Notes under the pieces: model-generated
Seen by the model: only the letters and a program-made list of their open reading frames with translations
Database searches by the model: none
What the model was told of the DNA's origin: nothing
In this document: piece by piece, positions 8,049 through 16,531 of the stretch
How the letters are laid out: each line of letters starts with the position of its first letter
Position numbering within the stretch: position 1 is the first letter of the stretch
NCBI GenBank assembly: GCA_937924855.1
Contig: CALEYQ010000004.1
Coordinates: 1-28,037, forward strand
Source: an uncultured Bacteroidota bacterium
GTDB taxonomy: Bacteria; Bacteroidota; Bacteroidia; JADZBD01
DNA length: 28,037 nucleotides
Direction of reading: 5' to 3'
Position numbers and translations under genes: made by a program

Positions 8049-8079
8049 CAAATATAAACTTTTATAACGGCATCAGCAA
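8049..8079 (-). promoter_or_regulatory. Bacteroidota promoter of the lipoprotein gene
   Basis: On the minus strand a TTG (8077-8079), a 20-nt spacer and TATATTTG (8049-8056) fit the Bacteroidota TTTG-N19-21-TAnnTTTG pattern. Only 4 nt separate the -7 box from the chosen ATG, so transcription would start at or next to the start codon. Confidence 0.6.
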
Positions 8080-8108
8080 TATCCGTGCCGAATGAACAAA
8101 AGGGCTTA

Positions 8109-10166
8109 TTATAAAATCCTAATTCCCAAAACAGTAACATCATCTACCTGGTCCATACTGCCCATCCAGTCTTTAAAAATCCGCTCGAGCTTTGCTTTTT
8201 GGTCTTCGGCCGGTGCTGTGGCAATTTCGGGAAGCAGGCTTTCCAGTTGGCGGTATTTGAATTTTTTGCCTTTAGGTCCTCCGAACTGATCTGCAAATCC
8301 ATCGCTAACCAGGTACATCATATCACCCTTGTTCAGGGTACGGGTTTCCTGCCGGAAGGAGGTATGTGGACCTTCGTAGGAACCGATGGGCATTTTATCG
8401 CCGGGGATTTCATTCAGACCAAAGGAATTAACCCAATAAAAACCATTCATGGCTCCGGAAAAAACAACCTCACGGGTTTTTTCGTTTACCCGAAGGAGGG
8501 AAAGGTCCATACCATCTCTTGTTTCGCTGCCACTTCCCGATTGGCTCAGCGATTCCAACACCTTTTCACGCAACCGTGATAAAATTTCAGCCGGTTCGTA
8601 ACAGGCATTCTCTTTCACAATCTGATTGAGAAAACTAATGCCCAGCATACTCATAAAGCCTCCGGGAACCCCATGACCGGTGCAATCGGCCACAACAATG
8701 AACTTATACCCGCCGGAATCGGAATACCAGATAAAATCTCCGCTTACAATATTCCGGGGTTTAAACACAACAAATGAATCGGGAAAATCTTTTCGGATTA
8801 GGTCGATTCGGGGTAATAGTGCTTCCTGAATGCGCTTTGCATAATTAATGCTGTCGGTAATTTCTTTATTTTTCTCTTCCAGCAAATTGTTTTGGCGTTC
8901 TACTTCCTTCTTTTGCCATGAAATGATCCGGTTATCTTTCTTTTTCCGTTGAATGATAAAAACAGAAAAAACCAGAACAATCACCAATGCCAGGACTCCC
9001 CCCAACAATAAATTCCGCTGGTATTTTCTTTCGGCGGCCTCCGTTTCTTTTTTGGCAAGTTCAGCGTCCTTCTTAAAAAGTTCTTTTTCCTTTTTTTCCA
9101 GATCGAACAAAGCCCGCATTTTGTTGAGGCTTTCCATGGTCTCTTTCCCCATCAGAGAATCTTTCATGCGGCTGTAATCGGATATATATTCATAGGCCTT
9201 CCGGTAATCTCCCATTTCCTTATATGAAATTCCCAGGGAAGCGTAAGATTCAATGATCAATTCGGCGGCCCCGGTTTCGAGACCAATGGCTAAGGCTTTT
9301 TCAAAATATTCAACGGCCCTTGGAAAATTCTTTGTTCGGAGATAAACATATCCGGAATTTCCGTAGGAATATGCTATCCCATTTACATCGTTAAGTTGCT
9401 TTGCCATCAGCAAGCCTTTTTCAGCAAATTTCAAGGCCTCTTTATAGTTGCCGATTTCATTATAAATACTGGCGAGGTTATTATAACTCGAAACCAGTCC
9501 AACCCGGTCATTGATCCGTTCGCGAATCAATAAAGCTTTTTGAAAATAAAAAAGAGTAGAATCTTTGGCATTAAGCGAATGATGTAAATGTCCCAGATTA
9601 TTATATCCGGAAGCCAGACCCAGACTGTCATTTAACTGAACTCTGATGGCAATGGCTTTGCGGTAATATTCTTCTCCCTGCTTATAATTTTTTTGCTGGC
9701 AAAGAATATTTCCAATATTATTCAGGGAGTTTGACTGGTGCCTGAGGTTATTCCTTGCTTCGGAAATTTTGAGGGATTTCAAATGGTATTCCATCGCAAT
9801 TTCCAGATTTCCGTAATCAAATTCCAGATTTCCGATATTGGAGTATAGGCCGCTTAATCCGTCGAGATTGTTTTCAGATTCATACAGTGGAAGGGCTTTA
9901 AAATAATTCTCCTTTGCTCCGGCAAGATTGCCTTTGAACCGGCAAATTGAACCCAGGTATTGATACGCCCGGGCAGCCCCGGCTTTAAAATTGATTTTTT
10001 CAGATTCTCCCAACGCAGACCGGATTAAAACATCTGCACTATCGGGATCGGTTGAAATTAATTGTTTTGCGGTTCCCAGTATATTCATTATTGCGCTGGT
10101 ATCCTGCGCAAATGAAAAGCCGGCTATGAAAAAAAAGAATTGAAAAAAAAAGGCTCTGTATAGCAT
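8109..10166 (-). CDS. TPR-transmembrane-SpoIIE family Ser/Thr phosphatase
   Basis: A 685-residue membrane signalling protein. Its order is: a signal peptide (1-20, ending SFAQ); about seven periplasmic tetratricopeptide repeats (about 60-335), including several GNYxxAL-type repeats; a charged helix; one transmembrane segment (385-406); a cytoplasmic coiled coil (KKEVERQNNLLEEKNKEITDSI); and a PP2C-like SpoIIE domain (about 455-685). The metal-binding aspartates are all in place: Asp477 in SGDF, Asp494 in DCTGHGVPGG, Asp622 and Asp626 in SDGFADQFGG, and Asp675/676 near the end. It is therefore probably an active phosphatase that reads an outside or protein-protein signal through the TPRs. Its ATG overlaps the hutU stop (TAATG), so it is probably co-translated with hutU. 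A paralogue with a damaged active site lies at 18933-21032. Confidence 0.92.
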   Translation of the reverse strand: MLYRAFFFQFFFFIAGFSFAQDTSAIMNILGTAKQLISTDPDSADVLIRSALGESEKINFKAGAARAYQYLGSICRFKGNLAGAKENYFKALPLYESENNLDGLSGLYSNIGNLEFDYGNLEIAMEYHLKSLKISEARNNLRHQSNSLNNIGNILCQQKNYKQGEEYYRKAIAIRVQLNDSLGLASGYNNLGHLHHSLNAKDSTLFYFQKALLIRERINDRVGLVSSYNNLASIYNEIGNYKEALKFAEKGLLMAKQLNDVNGIAYSYGNSGYVYLRTKNFPRAVEYFEKALAIGLETGAAELIIESYASLGISYKEMGDYRKAYEYISDYSRMKDSLMGKETMESLNKMRALFDLEKKEKELFKKDAELAKKETEAAERKYQRNLLLGGVLALVIVLVFSVFIIQRKKKDNRIISWQKKEVERQNNLLEEKNKEITDSINYAKRIQEALLPRIDLIRKDFPDSFVVFKPRNIVSGDFIWYSDSGGYKFIVVADCTGHGVPGGFMSMLGISFLNQIVKENACYEPAEILSRLREKVLESLSQSGSGSETRDGMDLSLLRVNEKTREVVFSGAMNGFYWVNSFGLNEIPGDKMPIGSYEGPHTSFRQETRTLNKGDMMYLVSDGFADQFGGPKGKKFKYRQLESLLPEIATAPAEDQKAKLERIFKDWMGSMDQVDDVTVLGIRIL

Positions 10167-12193
10167 TAAAAACTTAAATCATCTAAAATTCCATCCTCTA
10201 CAAGATTAGGAAGCGTTACCTGAAGGGTGGCCGATCTTTTCATTTCTCTTCGGATGGCCGTCAGGGCTTCTTTATTTCTTGCCCAGGCTCTGCGGGCAAT
10301 GCCGTTATTCACATCCCAGAAAAGCATGCCATCGGCGCGTTTTTTAGCTTCAGGACTTCCGTCAAGCACCAGTCCGAACCCACCGTTAATTACTTCTCCC
10401 CAGCCTACCCCGCCTCCATTGTGCAGGCTAACCCAGGTGGCACCCCGGAAGGCATCGCCGGCAAAATTCTGAACGGCCATATCAGTGGTGAAGCGGGATC
10501 CGTCATAAATATTCGATGTTTCCCGAAAAGGGCTGTCGGTTCCCGAAACATCATGATGATCGCGACCCAAAACAACAGGTCCTTTAATTTTTTTTGCTTT
10601 AATCGCCGAATTAAATGCCCTGGCAAGCAAAATGCGTGCTTCTGAATCGGCGTATAATATTCTGGCTCTGGATCCTACCACCAGATTATTTTCCCAGGCC
10701 GACTCCATCCATTGAATATTATCAGCCAATTGACCCTTAATTTCAGAAGGGGCTTTCTTATGCAGTTCTTTGAGAATTTTAAGTGCAATGGCATCGGTGA
10801 TTTTCAGGTCGCTGTCGAGTCCGGAAGTACAAACCCAGCGAAAAGGACCAAATCCGTAATCGAAGCACATGGGGCCCAGGATATCCTGAATGTAGGAAGG
10901 ATAAATAAAATCGCCGTTATCCTTCAAAATATCTGCACCGGCTCTTGATGCTTCCAGCAGAAATGCATTTCCGTAATCGAAAAAGTACATTCCCTTTTCA
11001 CTCAGCTTATTTATGGCATGCGCATGGCGAACCAGACTTTTCCGTACTTCAGTCTTAAATTTTTCCGGATCGGAACTCATCATCCGGTTTGATTCTTCCA
11101 AAGAAAATCCGGCAGGATAATATCCTCCTGCCCAGGGATTGTGAAGAGATGTCTGGTCGGAACCAATTTCAGGAACAATGTTATGAACTGCGCAATACTC
11201 CCAAAGGTCAACTATATTTCCCTGGTAAGCCAGACTTAAAGCTTTGCCTGACTTGCGTGCTTCGAGAGCTCGTTTCATTACTTTTTCAAGATCATCATAT
11301 ACTTCATCCACCCAGCCCTGTTGATGCCTTTTTTGGGTTGCTTTGGAATTAATTTCAGCGGTAATACTAACAAGGCCTGCTATTTTTGCCGCTTTGGGCT
11401 GGGCGCCACTCATTCCACCCAAGCCGGCAGAAATAAACAAGGGTATTTCATTGCCCTTTTTAGCGGCCTTCATCCGGGCAGCGTTGAGCAGGGTAATGGT
11501 GGTTCCATGAACTATTCCCTGAGGGCCTATATACATGAAAGAGCCTGCGGTCATTTGTCCGTACTGGGTAACTCCAAGCGCATTGAATTTTTCCCAGTCA
11601 TCGGGTTTCGAATAGTTGGGAATCATCATGCCATTGGTAATCACCACACGAGGTGCATCGGGATGGGAAGGAAACAATCCAAGCGGATGACCTGAATACA
11701 ATACCAGTGTTTGGCGCTCGGTCATGGTGGCCAGGTATTGCATGGTAAGGCGGTATTGAGCCCAGTTTTGGAAAACCGCTCCATTTCCACCATAAGTAAT
11801 TAATTCATCGGGGTGTTGGGCAACGGCATGATCCAGGTTATTGGAAAGCATGTGCATGATAGCACCGGCCTGCCGGCATTTAAACGGGTAATCGGAAATC
11901 GGACGGGCATAAATTTTATAGTCGGGCCGAAACCGATACATGTAAATTCTACCGTAGGTTTTCAGCTCTTGCAAAAACTCAGGAGCAAGCGCATCATGAA
12001 ATTTAGCAGGAAAATACCGCAATGCATTTTTCAGGGCAAGGCGCTTTTCGTCGGGATTAAGGATGTCTTTCCGTACCGGGGCATGATTCACCGAAGGATC
12101 GATCGGTTTGGGGGGTGGCAGCCGCGAAGGAATCCCCGCAAGAATATCTTTCCTGAATTTTTCAAGCACTTTCCTTTGGGTATCAGAGGGCAT
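10166..12193 (-). CDS. hutU: Urocanate hydratase (urocanase)
   Basis: Cytoplasmic NAD+-dependent enzyme that adds water to urocanate to give imidazolone propionate, the second step of histidine degradation. At 675 residues this is the longer form also found in animals, not the roughly 557-residue form of Pseudomonas. Recognisable blocks are LVLYSGHPLGLFPSHPDAPR (163-182), TNGMMIPNY, the NAD-binding GLGGMSGAQPKAA (257-269), GSDQTSLHNPWAGGYYPAG (344-362), the cysteine-bearing FDYGFGPFRWVC (Cys455), and GGGVGWGEVINGG near the C-terminus. It starts 4 nt after the DUF5522 gene and overlaps the SpoIIE phosphatase gene by one base. No hutH, hutI or hutG is in the window, so the pathway genes are dispersed or missing. 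Confidence 0.96.
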   Translation of the reverse strand: MPSDTQRKVLEKFRKDILAGIPSRLPPPKPIDPSVNHAPVRKDILNPDEKRLALKNALRYFPAKFHDALAPEFLQELKTYGRIYMYRFRPDYKIYARPISDYPFKCRQAGAIMHMLSNNLDHAVAQHPDELITYGGNGAVFQNWAQYRLTMQYLATMTERQTLVLYSGHPLGLFPSHPDAPRVVITNGMMIPNYSKPDDWEKFNALGVTQYGQMTAGSFMYIGPQGIVHGTTITLLNAARMKAAKKGNEIPLFISAGLGGMSGAQPKAAKIAGLVSITAEINSKATQKRHQQGWVDEVYDDLEKVMKRALEARKSGKALSLAYQGNIVDLWEYCAVHNIVPEIGSDQTSLHNPWAGGYYPAGFSLEESNRMMSSDPEKFKTEVRKSLVRHAHAINKLSEKGMYFFDYGNAFLLEASRAGADILKDNGDFIYPSYIQDILGPMCFDYGFGPFRWVCTSGLDSDLKITDAIALKILKELHKKAPSEIKGQLADNIQWMESAWENNLVVGSRARILYADSEARILLARAFNSAIKAKKIKGPVVLGRDHHDVSGTDSPFRETSNIYDGSRFTTDMAVQNFAGDAFRGATWVSLHNGGGVGWGEVINGGFGLVLDGSPEAKKRADGMLFWDVNNGIARRAWARNKEALTAIRREMKRSATLQVTLPNLVEDGILDDLSF

Positions 12194-12197
12194 GGTA

Positions 12198-12386
12198 TTA
12201 TTTTTTACCGGAAGGTTCGATGCTTCCGGTTCTTGGGTTAAATCCGTAGGGACAATGCCGGCAACCGCTCATACAGCAATACCCCCTCTTAAGGTGGTAT
12301 TTTTCGGTAAAAACCATGTAGCCCTCAGGACTGAAATAATAATCTTCGTTCTCCTGATTATCAGGGGTTTTATCAGGTTCTGGCAT
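12198..12386 (-). CDS. DUF5522 small cysteine-rich protein
   Basis: A 62-residue protein of the DUF5522 type. The defining block is YYFSPEGYMVFTEKYHLKRG followed by CCMSGCRHCPYG: four cysteines and a histidine packed as CCxxxCRHC, a likely metal or Fe-S site. The biochemical function is unknown. The ATG at 12386 places an acidic leader before the conserved block; an in-frame ATG at 12428 would add 14 residues of unlikely sequence. The stop is 4 nt upstream of hutU, so the two are almost certainly one transcript. The divergent 114-bp gap with the carboxypeptidase gene holds the promoter, but I see no perfect TAnnTTTG box there; the nearest is TAAATTTA just before the ATG. Confidence 0.82.
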   Translation of the reverse strand: MPEPDKTPDNQENEDYYFSPEGYMVFTEKYHLKRGYCCMSGCRHCPYGFNPRTGSIEPSGKK

Positions 12387-12500
12387 AAGGGGTAAATTTA
12401 ATTTTTTTTCCAAAATATCCGGGGGCAATTCCGTCGAAATTGCGTCTTTTCAAGGCCATTTTTTTTGTAACTTGTATGCTTAAAACCAATTATACCCCTC

Positions 12501-14897
12501 ATGAAATACATACTTTTCCTTTTTGTTGGTATGGTAATGTTTCAACATGCCGGTTTTTCCCAGGTTGAAAAGTATCATCGGGCAAAAATTTACACCGGTA
12601 GCAAAGGCCTTGAAGTTTTAAACCTTGCCGGTATTTGTACCGACCATGCAATGATAAAGGAAGGATTTTGGATTGAGTCTGACTTTTCTGAAAGCGAGTT
12701 GCAATTTGCCAGGTCGAAAGGCATGGAGGTTGAAATACTCATTGAGGATGTTTCTTTGTATTATGAAAAGCAAAACGAAAATCCCGACTTGAAAAACGGG
12801 GTTCCCACACCTCAGGGGATTGGCTGCCTGGTTCCCCCTCAATATGCAACGCCTTCTAATTTTTCTCTGGGCAGCATGGGAGGATTTTTTACTTACCAGG
12901 AAATACTGAACCACCTGGATAACATGTACAACCTGTTTCCAAATCTGATTACCCAGAAAGCTGCGCTTTCTAATAATACCATTGAGGGCAGGCCGGTGTA
13001 TTGGTTAAAAATTTCCGACAACCCCAATATCGATGAACCGGAGCCTGAAATAATGTACAACGGCGTGCATCATGCGCGCGAGCCTGCTTCCGTTGCCCAG
13101 CTGATAATGTATATGTATTATTTGCTTGAGAATTATAACACCAATGCCGAGGTAAAATACCTGGTAGATAATTCCGAAATGTATTTTATTCCGGTAGTAA
13201 ATCCCGATGGTTATATCTACAATCAAACCACGAATCCAAACGGAGGAGGAATGTGGAGAAAGAACCGGAAAAATAACGGAGACGGAACCTTCGGGGTGGA
13301 TCTTAACAGAAACTACGGATATAACTGGGGTTTCGACAATACCGGTTCTTCACCGAATACCAATTCCAATACCTACCGGGGAACCGGTCCGTTTTCAGAA
13401 CCCGAAACACAAAACCTGAGAAATTTTTGCAATAACCGCCAATTCCGGCTTGCTTTAAATTACCATACTTATGGGAACCTTCTTATTTATCCCTGGGGAT
13501 ATGGAGCCAATATATATACTCCGGACTCTGCTCAATTCACGGATTACGGAGGACATCTGACAACTTTCAACAAATACAGTTTCGGCACGGCCAATCAAAC
13601 TGTGCTTTATACCGCCAATGGTGTTTCCGACGACTGGATGTACGGGGAGCAGAGCACCAAGCCAAAAATATTCGCCATGACTCCGGAAGCCGGACGAAGC
13701 GATGAGGGATTCTGGCCTCCCATTGGACGCATCATCGACATTTGTAAGGAAAACATCTGGCAAAATCTACATGCCTGTCACCTCATTTTAAAATATGCCG
13801 AGGCGAGGGATCTTGAGCCCAACTATGTATCGGCCACTACCGGCTTTTTTAATTACAGCATTAAGCGACTGGGCATGGAAGCTCCCGGAACTTATACAGT
13901 TACCATAGTGCCTCTGGGACCTGAAATTACATCGGTAGGTCCGCCAAAGGTTTACGCCAATCTGGGATTACTGCAAACCGCCTATGATAGCATTGCTTAC
14001 ACCCTGTCCACGGGTCTTGCCCAGGGGCAGATTTTCAAATACCTGATCGAAGTCAACAACGGACTATTTACCATTCGCGATACCATTGTGAAAAGATTTG
14101 GGAACACTACCATTGTGTTTGCAACCTCGGGCAATAACCTGACCGGATTTACCAATAACGGATGGGGAACCACCACGCAACAGTTTTACAGCCCAAACTC
14201 TTCCATTACGGATAGTCCGGGCGGTAATTACCCCAACAACACCAACAAGCGATTAACAACACAATCTCTCAATTTAACCGATGCTGCCACTGCCCAATTG
14301 TCGTTTTATGCCAAATGGGAAATTGAAACCAATTTCGATTATGCTCAGGTGCAGGCTTCCACCGATGGAGGAAACACCTGGACTGCGCTCTGTGGCAAAT
14401 ACACCAAAACGGGAAATGCTTATCAGGATCTTGGTCAGCCCCTCTATGATGGATTCCAGTTTGGCTGGATTAGGGAAGAAATGCCATTGGATGCCTATGT
14501 CGGACAAAACATTTTGATACGGTACCGGTTAATTTCTGACAATGGAGGAAACGAGGACGGCTTTTATTTTGACGATATGAAGGTGGAGAAAATTATAGGT
14601 TCTCCTACGAGCAACACTCCTGAGTCATCCGGTAACTCAGGTTTATATCTTGGCTTGCCTTTCCCTAACCCCGCCGTGGATTATATTTATGTAAATTATT
14701 CCTCCACCTCATCCAACTCCCGGTTGATTGTAACTGATGTTTCAGGTAGAGTGCTCGAAAAAATAAATGTGAATCCCGGAAATTCTCATTATACCCTGAA
14801 TACCCGGACCCTGCCCCAGGGCATTTATTTAATGCTTCTGGAGTCGGATGGGAAAAAATCGAATTTTCAAAGATTTACGGTTTTAAAACAGGAATGA
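12501..14897 (+). CDS. Secreted M14 zinc carboxypeptidase with T9SS sorting domain
   Basis: A 798-residue exported metallopeptidase. A signal peptide (1-20) is followed by a propeptide-like region and an M14 carboxypeptidase domain (about 130-435). The zinc ligands are His191 and Glu194 in HHAREPAS and His322 in NYHTYG. Substrate-binding and catalytic motifs are VVNPDGY (233-239), MWRKNR, GVDLNRNYGYNW (265-276) and the catalytic Glu396 in AMTPEAG. Past it lie an Ig-like segment and an immune-inhibitor-A-like jelly-roll (about 595-695, with QASTDGGNTW and EDGFYFDD). Residues about 715-798 form a T9SS type A sorting domain (FPNPAVDYIYV, VTDVSGRVL, LPQGIYLMLL). It should cut C-terminal residues from outside proteins or peptides, at the cell surface or in the medium. 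Confidence 0.94.
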   Translation: MKYILFLFVGMVMFQHAGFSQVEKYHRAKIYTGSKGLEVLNLAGICTDHAMIKEGFWIESDFSESELQFARSKGMEVEILIEDVSLYYEKQNENPDLKNGVPTPQGIGCLVPPQYATPSNFSLGSMGGFFTYQEILNHLDNMYNLFPNLITQKAALSNNTIEGRPVYWLKISDNPNIDEPEPEIMYNGVHHAREPASVAQLIMYMYYLLENYNTNAEVKYLVDNSEMYFIPVVNPDGYIYNQTTNPNGGGMWRKNRKNNGDGTFGVDLNRNYGYNWGFDNTGSSPNTNSNTYRGTGPFSEPETQNLRNFCNNRQFRLALNYHTYGNLLIYPWGYGANIYTPDSAQFTDYGGHLTTFNKYSFGTANQTVLYTANGVSDDWMYGEQSTKPKIFAMTPEAGRSDEGFWPPIGRIIDICKENIWQNLHACHLILKYAEARDLEPNYVSATTGFFNYSIKRLGMEAPGTYTVTIVPLGPEITSVGPPKVYANLGLLQTAYDSIAYTLSTGLAQGQIFKYLIEVNNGLFTIRDTIVKRFGNTTIVFATSGNNLTGFTNNGWGTTTQQFYSPNSSITDSPGGNYPNNTNKRLTTQSLNLTDAATAQLSFYAKWEIETNFDYAQVQASTDGGNTWTALCGKYTKTGNAYQDLGQPLYDGFQFGWIREEMPLDAYVGQNILIRYRLISDNGGNEDGFYFDDMKVEKIIGSPTSNTPESSGNSGLYLGLPFPNPAVDYIYVNYSSTSSNSRLIVTDVSGRVLEKINVNPGNSHYTLNTRTLPQGIYLMLLESDGKKSNFQRFTVLKQE

Positions 14898-14916
14898 TTT
14901 TTGTTCAGGAATAATT

Positions 14917-15540
14917 ATGAAAACAAGTATTCTATTTATTCTCGCACTTGCCTTTCAGGGGACGCTTCATGCTCAGTTAAAACCCGGAAAAAAGGAGGGT
15001 AACTCCCATGGGCATGATAATCACGGGCCCATTCCGGAGCCTGAAAAAATATTTTGGTCAAAAACCAAAAAGATTACCTGGAATAATTACAAAAAAGCTT
15101 ACAACCATACCATGGTTAATCCCTTGATGACCATGATATCTACCCACTACATTCATTATGTAACTCAAAAAGGAGATACTCTGGTGGTCGATAACTATCC
15201 TATTTTTTTTCCAAAGGATTCTTATGTTAAACCCGAGTTAAAAACCAAAACCCGGTTGCAGCATGAGCAGGTTTTGTTCGATTTATACGAAGTGTGGGCA
15301 AGAAAACTAAAGAAGGACATTGCAACAGCCAGTTTCAGTTCCCACTCATATACCGTCTATTTGCAGTCTATGCATAAAACCAATCTTCAAAACCGGAATA
15401 ATGAGATCCTGAAATACAGGAATGAAACAAATTACGGAGAGAATGCCGCCAAACAAAAAGAATGGGCGGCAAAAATTCAGAAGGAGCTTCAGGAGCTTGA
15501 AAAATACAACCGGAATCAAATCCGGGTTCCGGTAAAATAA
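14917..15540 (+). CDS. Secreted DUF922-like protein with altered HExxH motif
   Basis: A 207-residue exported protein. The signal peptide (1-19, ending LHA) is followed by a short His-rich stretch (SHGHDNHG, 30-37). KKITWNNYKKA (51-61) and then LQHEQVLFDLYEVWARKLKK (114-133) resemble the DUF922 pattern in which an LTWxDF segment precedes HEQxHFD. DUF922 is regarded as a putative metalloprotease-like family. Here the second histidine of HExxH is Leu120 (HEQVL), so zinc-dependent catalysis looks unlikely if the homology holds. The C-terminus is a charged helix. It lies 19 nt behind the M14 carboxypeptidase gene, which suggests co-transcription. The family assignment is from motif memory and is only moderately sure. 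Confidence 0.68.
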   Translation: MKTSILFILALAFQGTLHAQLKPGKKEGNSHGHDNHGPIPEPEKIFWSKTKKITWNNYKKAYNHTMVNPLMTMISTHYIHYVTQKGDTLVVDNYPIFFPKDSYVKPELKTKTRLQHEQVLFDLYEVWARKLKKDIATASFSSHSYTVYLQSMHKTNLQNRNNEILKYRNETNYGENAAKQKEWAAKIQKELQELEKYNRNQIRVPVK

Positions 15541-15544
15541 TTTT

Positions 15545-16465
15545 TCAGCGGGTGCGGAAAAGAATCCAGCACTGGGTTGAAAATATTCCCACGCTGAAAA
15601 TCAAATGAAGAGGTTGAATCCAGGCGGGAATTCCCCAATTGGCCATTCCCACTCCGAAAATGATTTCCAGGAAAATTAAAATAATCATCAGCCGGGCAAA
15701 CCGGGCCAGGGGGGTTTTTCTCAATTTATAAAATATAAACCCATTCAGAGCCAGGATAACCAGAGAAAAGCTTCGGTGAAAAAGAAATTTCCAATCTAAA
15801 AAATCAACCCACAAATTTCTATTTTGATTTTGGAGGGCCAGTGCAATTTCATCAATTTGTTCACGAACAGCTGTGCCGGAAATTACCTGAATTAAGGTCC
15901 CTGCCAGAGCCACAACCAACAGGTAGCCGGGAAAAGGCAGGAACTTTGTCATTCCTGTAAACCTGAACTTTAAAATATAAAGGAATAGCCCTGCAATTAC
16001 AAAAGCCACTAACATATGGGTTGTAATTTTTACGGGAGCCAGATTAGAAGATACCACCGTTTTTCCCAGCCAGGCCTCGAAGCCGATGAGGAAAACCCCT
16101 GTCAGTGTAAGCAGGAAATATATCTTCTTTTCCCGAAAAAGGGGAAGCGAAAACAAAAGTGCAATAAAGGCCACCATGCCCAGCAAAGCACCAGCGAGGC
16201 GATTTAAATATTCGGTCCAGGTTTGAAAAGCATTAAAGGTGGCATCATGTCCTTCGGCAACTTTATATTTCTCTTTATAATCGGCAGGTAGCTGGTCTTC
16301 GGTAAGAGGAGGAACCCAGAGGCCAAAGCACTTTGGCCAATCCGGACAGCCCATGCCCGATCCGGTAGCTCTTACAATACTTCCGGCCAACATTACGAGT
16401 AGAACAAAGAAAAAAGATAATCTGATCCAGTAAAAAAATCGGTTTTCGGCCCGGGATTTGTTCAT
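15545..16465 (-). CDS. ctaA: Heme A synthase, COX15/CtaA family
   Basis: Integral membrane enzyme that oxidises the C8 methyl of heme O to give heme A for aa3-type cytochrome oxidase. The 306-residue product shows about eight hydrophobic segments and the family's opening signature GSIVRATGSGMGCPDWPKCFG (28-48). Histidines expected to bind heme are His150 (ITTHMLVAF), His230 (FLFHRSFSL) and His287 (IQPLHLIFS). The position that is usually the first conserved His in the E-x-x-H-R motif is Asn88 (EYLNRLAG); I recall the same Asn in other Bacteroidota, so it is probably a lineage trait. The gene converges on the DUF922-like gene with a 4-nt gap. The start at 16465 follows a TATTTTTG box by 4 nt. 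Confidence 0.92.
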   Translation of the reverse strand: MNKSRAENRFFYWIRLSFFFVLLVMLAGSIVRATGSGMGCPDWPKCFGLWVPPLTEDQLPADYKEKYKVAEGHDATFNAFQTWTEYLNRLAGALLGMVAFIALLFSLPLFREKKIYFLLTLTGVFLIGFEAWLGKTVVSSNLAPVKITTHMLVAFVIAGLFLYILKFRFTGMTKFLPFPGYLLVVALAGTLIQVISGTAVREQIDEIALALQNQNRNLWVDFLDWKFLFHRSFSLVILALNGFIFYKLRKTPLARFARLMIILIFLEIIFGVGMANWGIPAWIQPLHLIFSVGIFSTQCWILFRTR

Positions 16466-16469
16466 GGGT

Positions 16470-16477
16470 CAAAAATA
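16470..16477 (-). promoter_or_regulatory. Candidate -7 box for heme A synthase gene
   Basis: TATTTTTG on the minus strand is a full TAnnTTTG match only 4 nt from the ATG, implying a near-leaderless mRNA. No well-spaced -33 box is seen. Confidence 0.4.
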
Positions 16478-16499
16478 GTGATCATTTTCCCCCAATAAT

Positions 16500-16507
16500 T
16501 ATATTTG
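16500..16507 (+). promoter_or_regulatory. Candidate -7 box for the beta-barrel genes
   Basis: TATATTTG, a full TAnnTTTG match, stands 24 nt before the ATG of the first beta-barrel gene and 22 bp from the divergent heme A synthase box, so the two promoters are nearly back to back. Confidence 0.4.
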
Positions 16508-16531
16508 GGTTTCGTTAAAGCAGAAAAAATC

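Noticed and set aside
12425..12443. Inverted repeat gcaatt...aattgc between DUF5522 and the carboxypeptidase gene
   Set aside because: Its arms are only 6 bp with a 7-nt centre, not enough to claim an operator.
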